DNA from: Candidatus Kapaibacterium sp.
GTDB lineage: Bacteria > Bacteroidota > Ignavibacteria > Kapaibacteriales > NICIL-2
Assembly (NCBI GenBank): GCA_026003495.1
Contig: BPHK01000001.1
Span: 558,001 to 622,000, forward strand
DNA length: 64,000 nt
Direction: 5' to 3'
In this document: in pieces, positions 59,294-64,000 of the stretch
Numbering within the stretch: position 1 is the first letter of the stretch
Layout: every line of letters starts with the position of its first letter
Notes under the pieces: model-generated
The model's input: only the letters and a program-made list of their open reading frames with translations
What the model was told of the DNA's origin: nothing
The model's database searches: none
Position numbers and translations under genes: made by a program

Positions 59294-62287
59294 ATGAAAC
59301 CTGTGCTTACGTTGCTCTGCTTAGCGCTGGCGGTCAGTGCCCAAGAGTCTCCCGATAGCAAGGGGAAAGATTTTTGGTTCTGCTTCATGCCGAACTACCA
59401 CAATGGTGGACTCACAAATGCTTCCGCCCAACAACGTGATTCTGTCTTTGTTTTTATTGCTGCCGAAAAGCCCACAACAGTGACGTTGGAGTTCACTCCG
59501 TACGATGGCCGCCCACCGCAACGGCTTGTGCGTCAGATCGCAGACCCACGGCAGATGCTCATCATCGGGATGGGCTTTTGGGGAGTTGAGCTCATCGGAA
59601 TCAATGGCGGAGGCGTTACGGTTCCACAGCAACAGCGGCACACACAGCGACCAGTGCCATATTCCTTTCACCTGACAAGTGATGAAGACGTCACCGTCTA
59701 TGCAATGTGCCATGCGGATAAAACCAGCGATGCCTTCCTTGTTCTACCGACCGATGCGCTGGGGAAGGACTACTTCATCATGAGCTACAACGCAGACCTG
59801 TACAGCTCAGGATTTGGTGGGGATTATCCATCGACGCCATCGCAATTTGCGATAGTCGCCACGGAAGACTCAACGCTGGTAGAAATCGCACGCCTTACAG
59901 CACCGACTGTTGATGGGCCGGTCACTCAGATTATGCTGCAGCGTGGAGAAGTGTACCTTGTCCAGAGTCAAACGTCGAACGATTCCTACGACCTGACAGG
60001 ATCGCGTGTCCGCTCTAATCGTCCAATCGCAGTCTTCGGCGGGCATCAACGTGTGCGCCTTCCCCTCGGTGATCGCAATCGGGATCGTGGAGGGTACATC
60101 TCCTCACGCGATTGCCTGATCGAGCAATTGCCTTCGGTCAATACGTGGGGGCGTTCGATATTCCTTGTGCCGTACCCCGACCCACCCGGTGATCTCAAGC
60201 GTTCGAAAGACCGCTTTCGCATCCTTGCAGCGCGCGACAGCACGGTTGTCTATCGCGACAGCGTTCCTCTGGTCGTGCTCAACGCAGGGCAGTACTACGA
60301 AGGCGACCTCGGTCAAGCAGCAACATTGAACGCCAACCGTCCGATCCTTGTCGCACAATTTCGGCGTACCTCGACACCAGCCAGCGTGGGCTACGAGACC
60401 TACTACCTTGGCGATCCATTTATGGTGATTGTCCCCCCGACCGAGCAGTTTCTGGACAGCTACCAGTTCATCTGTCCGCGGATCTACGAGGATTCAGCGA
60501 TCACGACGCTCTACTCAGTTCCGCGGGAGGTCTACAAGTACCACTACGTGACAATCATTGCGCCAGACTCAGCGAAAGCCACCGTACAGGTGGATGGCCA
60601 GATGGTACCGCAACAACTCTTTCGACCCATTCCCAAAAGCAGCTACGTTTATGCGTGGTATCGGCTCGATGCGGGGGTCCATTCGGTGCGCGCACGTGCA
60701 CCAGTTGGTATCCACGTGTACGGTTACGGCTTTGCTGATTCTTACGGCTACACAGGTGGAATGGCATACCGACGGTTTGATTTCGATCCACCCCAAATTC
60801 TCTCCACGGCAACGTGTCCGCCATACCGCATCGCAGTGTACGACACGCTGCCGATGGACAGCCGTGTTGATGTGGTGCGTGTCCTCGAGGATTCCTCCAC
60901 GAACGTAGAGTGGCGAATCGAACGCAAGACTCTGCTCCCAGAAGACTCGGTCATCGTGTACGTGAACCTGCGCGATCCCTACGAGGACGGCGTTGTGACA
61001 ATCTTTGCTGAAGATGCAGAGCGGTTCGTTACTGTCAAGCGATTCCAGCTCCCAGGCATGACGCTGCGCGGCATAAGCGCAAGCGCAACGGTGGAGCGGT
61101 TGCCGCTGCGCTACACGTACCGAACCGCGACCAAACGGACCTGGTGCTTCCCGCTGCAGTACGTCAACGTAGGAAATTCCCCGCAGACTGTCCTCCGTGC
61201 AGAGAGCGCCAGGGGAAGCCTCCGTAACGCATCGTTGCCAGCGGTCGTCGGGCGACGAGATACCCTCCAATTGCATGTTTGCTACCGCGCCGATCGAACA
61301 GTGACCATCACCGATACACTGTGGCTTGAAACTCCCTGCGGACGCTACGCTGCGGCAATCTTCACGATCGAGTTTATCGTGGATACAGTCGCGCCGCGGA
61401 TGCTCATCGCTCAGCAGCCATGCCCGCCGGTGCATACTCTGACGATTATGGAAGCCGGCACATCTGAAAGCGGAATTGCAACAATTGAAGTGCTTGATTC
61501 GGTCAACGTTACGATCGAACCCGTCGGTGGAGGCGAGGGAGGCTATTGGTTAGCTGAGCAGCAGATGCTCCGCATCACTCAACGAGATTGGCGGCTTGAT
61601 AGCTGGTATCGCATCCGTGTCACTGATTCCTCTGGAAATAGCAATACGATCAGCGGCGCCTTCGAAGGCCACACGGTGATGATCACCAACCAAGATTCGC
61701 TTGCCCCCATTCAAACGTTTCGTGCAGCAAGCAATAGTTTCCTCTGCGACACACTCGAATTGTACAACTATGGCAGCTATCCGAAGCGCTTCGATAAACT
61801 TGTTGTTCGTGGTATCGAATTCGCACCGCCACCGTTGTATGTGCCGCTTGTTATCGCGCCAGGGCAGCGGGTGCGTGTGCCGGTGTGTGCATTGTTGCCA
61901 CCATACCGCTCTGGTGCAGAGAACATCTACCGGGATACGCTCGAGCTTATGGTCGGCTGCTTTGTCCGCCGGATGCCTGTGGAGATTACAATCACCGAGC
62001 CAAGCTACAGCGCTGAAAGTTCATGTGGCGTCGTTGTCGCTACGCCCCCTGCCGGTAATGCTCCGTCGCTGATCCGTGATGGCGGCAGTATCGAGCTGCT
62101 CTTGCCATCGAGCGGCGATTGGCAGCTTGCACTCTATGCAACCAGTGGACAATTGCTCTGGCAAACTCAAATCACAGGCACGCGCGCGCGGTGGGATATG
62201 GAACGCCTCCCACCGGGTGCGTACTGGCTCATTGGCACAAGCAGCGACGCGATGATTCGGCTGCCAGTGCCCTGGACAGGGCAGTAA
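59294..62287 (+). CDS. IgGFc-binding-type adhesin with T9SS-like C-terminus
   Basis: The 997-residue product has a signal peptide (MKPVLTLLCLALAVSAQ). The head is like the adhesin at 39.5 kb: GKDFWFCFMPNYHNGG, VTVYAMCHADKTSDAFLVLP, FAIVATEDSTLVEIARL, RPIAVFGGHQRVRLP, CLIEQLPSVNTWGRSIF. Beta domains with Cys pairs follow, then a tail GDWQLALYATSGQLLWQTQ ... LPPGAYWLIG, which resembles a T9SS CTD with a less usual end (PVPWTGQ). GGAGG at 59285-59289 decides the start at 59294 over the ATG at 59282. The stop TAA is also the first part of the tal promoter box. Confidence 0.75.
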   Translation: MKPVLTLLCLALAVSAQESPDSKGKDFWFCFMPNYHNGGLTNASAQQRDSVFVFIAAEKPTTVTLEFTPYDGRPPQRLVRQIADPRQMLIIGMGFWGVELIGINGGGVTVPQQQRHTQRPVPYSFHLTSDEDVTVYAMCHADKTSDAFLVLPTDALGKDYFIMSYNADLYSSGFGGDYPSTPSQFAIVATEDSTLVEIARLTAPTVDGPVTQIMLQRGEVYLVQSQTSNDSYDLTGSRVRSNRPIAVFGGHQRVRLPLGDRNRDRGGYISSRDCLIEQLPSVNTWGRSIFLVPYPDPPGDLKRSKDRFRILAARDSTVVYRDSVPLVVLNAGQYYEGDLGQAATLNANRPILVAQFRRTSTPASVGYETYYLGDPFMVIVPPTEQFLDSYQFICPRIYEDSAITTLYSVPREVYKYHYVTIIAPDSAKATVQVDGQMVPQQLFRPIPKSSYVYAWYRLDAGVHSVRARAPVGIHVYGYGFADSYGYTGGMAYRRFDFDPPQILSTATCPPYRIAVYDTLPMDSRVDVVRVLEDSSTNVEWRIERKTLLPEDSVIVYVNLRDPYEDGVVTIFAEDAERFVTVKRFQLPGMTLRGISASATVERLPLRYTYRTATKRTWCFPLQYVNVGNSPQTVLRAESARGSLRNASLPAVVGRRDTLQLHVCYRADRTVTITDTLWLETPCGRYAAAIFTIEFIVDTVAPRMLIAQQPCPPVHTLTIMEAGTSESGIATIEVLDSVNVTIEPVGGGEGGYWLAEQQMLRITQRDWRLDSWYRIRVTDSSGNSNTISGAFEGHTVMITNQDSLAPIQTFRAASNSFLCDTLELYNYGSYPKRFDKLVVRGIEFAPPPLYVPLVIAPGQRVRVPVCALLPPYRSGAENIYRDTLELMVGCFVRRMPVEITITEPSYSAESSCGVVVATPPAGNAPSLIRDGGSIELLLPSSGDWQLALYATSGQLLWQTQITGTRARWDMERLPPGAYWLIGTSSDAMIRLPVPWTGQ

Positions 62288-62292
62288 TTTTG
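62268..62292 (+). terminator. Compact terminator overlapping stop codon and next promoter
   Basis: TGCCCT (62268-62273) pairs with AGGGCA (62278-62283) over GGAC, followed by GTAATTTT. The hairpin sits in the last codons of the adhesin gene, and the TAATTTT is shared with the tal promoter box. Confidence 0.5.
62285..62292 (+). promoter_or_regulatory. TAATTTTG promoter box for the transaldolase gene
   Basis: TAATTTTGC begins 41 nt before the ATG at 62326; its TAA is the stop codon of the adhesin gene. Confidence 0.55.
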
Positions 62293-62325
62293 CACGCAGT
62301 CCAACACAATCACCATCAGCCTGCC

Positions 62326-62991
62326 ATGCAACTGTTCATTGACTCTGCCAACCGCGATGAGATCCGCACTGCCGCTGGGCTTGGGATTATCGCTGGTGTG
62401 ACGACAAATCCGAGTTTGCTCGCAAAAGAAGACCCAACAACGCCGGTCGAGAAGATCATCACGGAGATTCACCAGATCGTCGGCGGCCATATTTCCGTGG
62501 AGGTTGTCTCAACCGACACCGACGGGATGATCCGCGAAGCCGAGGAGATTCTCTCCTGGCTGCCGGAGGCAACGATCAAAATCCCGATGATTCCTGCTGG
62601 GCTGGCAGCTGTTGCGCGGCTGAGCCAGCAAGAAATTCCAACCAACGTCACGCTTGTGTTCTCGCCTGTGCAAGCGCTCGCTGCTGCAAATGCGGGTGCA
62701 ACGTACGTGAGCGTGTTCCTCGGGCGACTCGATGATACCGGACACGACGGAATCAGCGTCCTCGAGGATGTCGCCGAGATATGGGATGTGCAGGGAATCG
62801 AAACCCAGATCATCGCAGCATCGGTGCGGCATCCGATGCACATCGTCCGCGCAGCAAAAGCGGGTGCACACGTCGCAACGGTGCCCTACAAAGTGCTCAT
62901 GCAATCGCTCAAGCATCCGCTCACGGATGTGGGGTTGGAGGCATTCTTGCGCGATGCGGCAAAACGTCAGGAGCGGCTGGTAACAGTCTGA
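62326..62991 (+). CDS. tal: Transaldolase / fructose-6-phosphate aldolase-type enzyme
   Basis: The 221-residue size is that of the short transaldolase (TalC/Fsa) group, a TIM-barrel enzyme moving C3 units in the pentose phosphate pathway. Visible motifs are MQLFIDSANRDEIR at the start, GVTTNPSLLAKE, the Schiff-base Lys in TIKIPM (about residue 86), NVTLVFSPVQALAAANAGA and ISVLEDVAEIW. Some members act as fructose-6-phosphate aldolases, which cannot be settled here. The stop overlaps the next ATG by one base (TGATG). Confidence 0.92.
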   Translation: MQLFIDSANRDEIRTAAGLGIIAGVTTNPSLLAKEDPTTPVEKIITEIHQIVGGHISVEVVSTDTDGMIREAEEILSWLPEATIKIPMIPAGLAAVARLSQQEIPTNVTLVFSPVQALAAANAGATYVSVFLGRLDDTGHDGISVLEDVAEIWDVQGIETQIIAASVRHPMHIVRAAKAGAHVATVPYKVLMQSLKHPLTDVGLEAFLRDAAKRQERLVTV

Positions 62992-63482
62992 TGAAACTCC
63001 TCCTGCTGCTGACCACCGCATGGTTGCTTGCTTTCGGGCGCAGCGAGGAAATCGTTACGTTTGCGCTCGAAGATCAATGGGGCACACGCTGGGAATCGAG
63101 CCAGCTTGTAGGCAAACCCTACGTACTCATCCTCGCTGATCGTGAGAGCGCAGAGCACGCTTTGCAATGGGGTACTGAACTTGGGCGCCGGCTCGGGAAC
63201 GATGTACTAGTGCTGGGATGTGCAAACTTCGCTGGCGTTCCATTTTTCCTGCGGTGGTATGTGCGGGCGCGTGTTCGCGATCGAGTAACGAGTGCACCGC
63301 TGCTCCTTGATTGGGATGGTACGCTCTTCGAGCGCCTCCGTTGCAACGTTGGTGTGCCAACCGTGCTCGCTGTTGGTAGCGATAGCCGGATTTTCTATCG
63401 GTACGAGGGGCTGCCAGAGCCAGATGTCATCGGGCATGTTGTCGGGAAAATTCGATCATACCGAGCTGAGACTCTGCGATGA
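62991..63482 (+). CDS. Secreted thioredoxin-fold-like protein without CxxC
   Basis: The 163-residue product begins with a signal peptide (MKLLLLLTTAWLLAFG). Next is a redoxin-like pattern: VTFALEDQWGTRWESSQLVG, then KPYVLILADRES where peroxiredoxins and thioredoxin-like proteins have their active site. The end has GVPTVLAVGSDSRIFYRYEG, similar to a cis-Pro loop (VPT). No CxxC or peroxidatic Cys is present, so it may be a non-redox member. It is coupled to tal (TGATG) and to rnhA (ATGA). Confidence 0.6.
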   Translation: MKLLLLLTTAWLLAFGRSEEIVTFALEDQWGTRWESSQLVGKPYVLILADRESAEHALQWGTELGRRLGNDVLVLGCANFAGVPFFLRWYVRARVRDRVTSAPLLLDWDGTLFERLRCNVGVPTVLAVGSDSRIFYRYEGLPEPDVIGHVVGKIRSYRAETLR

Positions 63483-64000
63483 GCGACTACGATTACCTTG
63501 TGTACACTGACGGTGCATGTATTGGCAATCCCGGACCTGGTGGGTGGGCTGCAATTATTCGTGGCCGTGACGGTAGCGAGCGTATCCTTGCGGGCAATGC
63601 TGTGCGCACGACGAACAATCGCATGGAGCTAATCGCAGCACTCGAAGCGCTCCGAACCCTTCCAGAGGGAGCGCGGGTGCTCCTTCGCACCGATTCGCGT
63701 CACCTTGCCGATGCAATCGAAAAGGGCTGGGCGGAACGCTGGCGTGCGCATGGTTGGAAGCGCAATCGCCGTGAGCGCGCGGAAAATAGTGACCTCTGGG
63801 AGCAGCTCTTGACTGAGCTCGAACGCCGAAGTGTACGGATCGAGTGGGTTCGTTCCCACAACGGCGATCCGCTCAACGAACGCTGTGACGCGATTGCCCG
63901 CCAGGAAGCAGAGCATGCAACTGGTGTTGATGCAGGATATGAATCAGCCATAGCTCATCGACAGGAGCTCCTTGGTTCCACCGAACCTTCTCGCACCCAG
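63479..64000 (+). CDS. rnhA: Ribonuclease HI (runs to window edge)
   Basis: RNase HI cuts RNA in RNA-DNA hybrids. The frame from the ATG at 63479 is open to the last base, giving 174 codons. It has the full core: YTDGACIGNPGPGGWA (Asp11), NRMELIAALEAL (Glu), RTDSRHLADAIEKGW (Asp), then VRSHNGDPLNERCDAIAR (His and final Asp). The natural end is therefore near, and the last ~25 residues are a tail beyond the core. It overlaps the previous stop (ATGA). The 3' end is outside the window. Confidence 0.92.
   Translation, partial: MSDYDYLVYTDGACIGNPGPGGWAAIIRGRDGSERILAGNAVRTTNNRMELIAALEALRTLPEGARVLLRTDSRHLADAIEKGWAERWRAHGWKRNRRERAENSDLWEQLLTELERRSVRIEWVRSHNGDPLNERCDAIARQEAEHATGVDAGYESAIAHRQELLGSTEPSRTQ

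Noticed and set aside
1-64000. tRNA, rRNA, CRISPR, insertion sequence or prophage
   Set aside because: No cloverleaf with conserved arms, no rRNA-like stretch, no regularly spaced repeat array, and no transposase, integrase or phage structural gene was seen.

Overview
The window reads as one stretch of chromosome of moderately high GC from a bacterium of the Bacteroidota/Chlorobi side of the tree. Candidatus Kapabacteria (OPB56) or an Ignavibacteria relative is my best guess, as inference from gene content only. Support comes from several secreted proteins with type IX secretion (T9SS) C-terminal sorting domains that end in a 'VxVR-stop' tail, TANFOR-type and IgGFc-binding-type surface proteins, a TonB-dependent receptor with a carboxypeptidase-regulatory-like domain, menaquinone genes, and Bacteroidota-style TAnnTTTG promoter boxes in front of most transcription units. 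A flagellin gene with a textbook sigma-28 promoter is also present. I see no rRNA, tRNA, CRISPR array, IS element or phage.

Layout. 1-2.6 kb: end of an endonuclease/exonuclease/phosphatase lipoprotein, then ispD-recO and a frameshifted hydrolase without catalytic residues. 2.8-7.4 kb: a small lipoprotein, then an operon uppP - tatD (fused in frame to a secreted barrel-like protein) - upp - membrane protein - menG/ubiE. 7.4-10.5 kb: a sugar nucleotidyltransferase, then a ruined TPR-histidine kinase gene abutting the 3' stump of a TonB receptor gene. 10.5-12.5 kb: acs. 12.6-19.3 kb: a 1590-residue Cys-rich DUF11-repeat T9SS cargo and a TANFOR-like protein, each followed by a strong terminator. 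19.4-28.4 kb: two glycosyltransferases, a PNPOx-UbiA fusion behind a palindromic operator, a C25-like T9SS cargo, glutamate dehydrogenase and 4-hydroxyphenylpyruvate dioxygenase. 28.4-39.5 kb: envelope proteins, an MFS exporter, flagellin, a cyclase-family hydrolase, maf, a TauE/SafE permease, two small membrane proteins, cutA, a DnaQ-GIY-YIG nuclease and purF.

39.5-62.3 kb is an almost continuous secretome island. In order it holds an IgGFc-type adhesin with a C-terminal outer-membrane barrel, a small T9SS cargo, an outer-membrane barrel, a TANFOR giant of about 2400 residues (broken by one frameshift), a fibronectin-III protein, a TonB receptor, a beta-helix-like T9SS cargo, and a second IgGFc-type adhesin. 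The window closes with transaldolase, a thioredoxin-fold-like secreted protein and RNase HI (cut by the window edge).

Four genes carry frameshifts and one carries a nonsense codon plus a 5' truncation. Three frameshifts look like one surplus base and the fourth is net -1 or two surplus bases, so assembly error and real decay both need to be considered.
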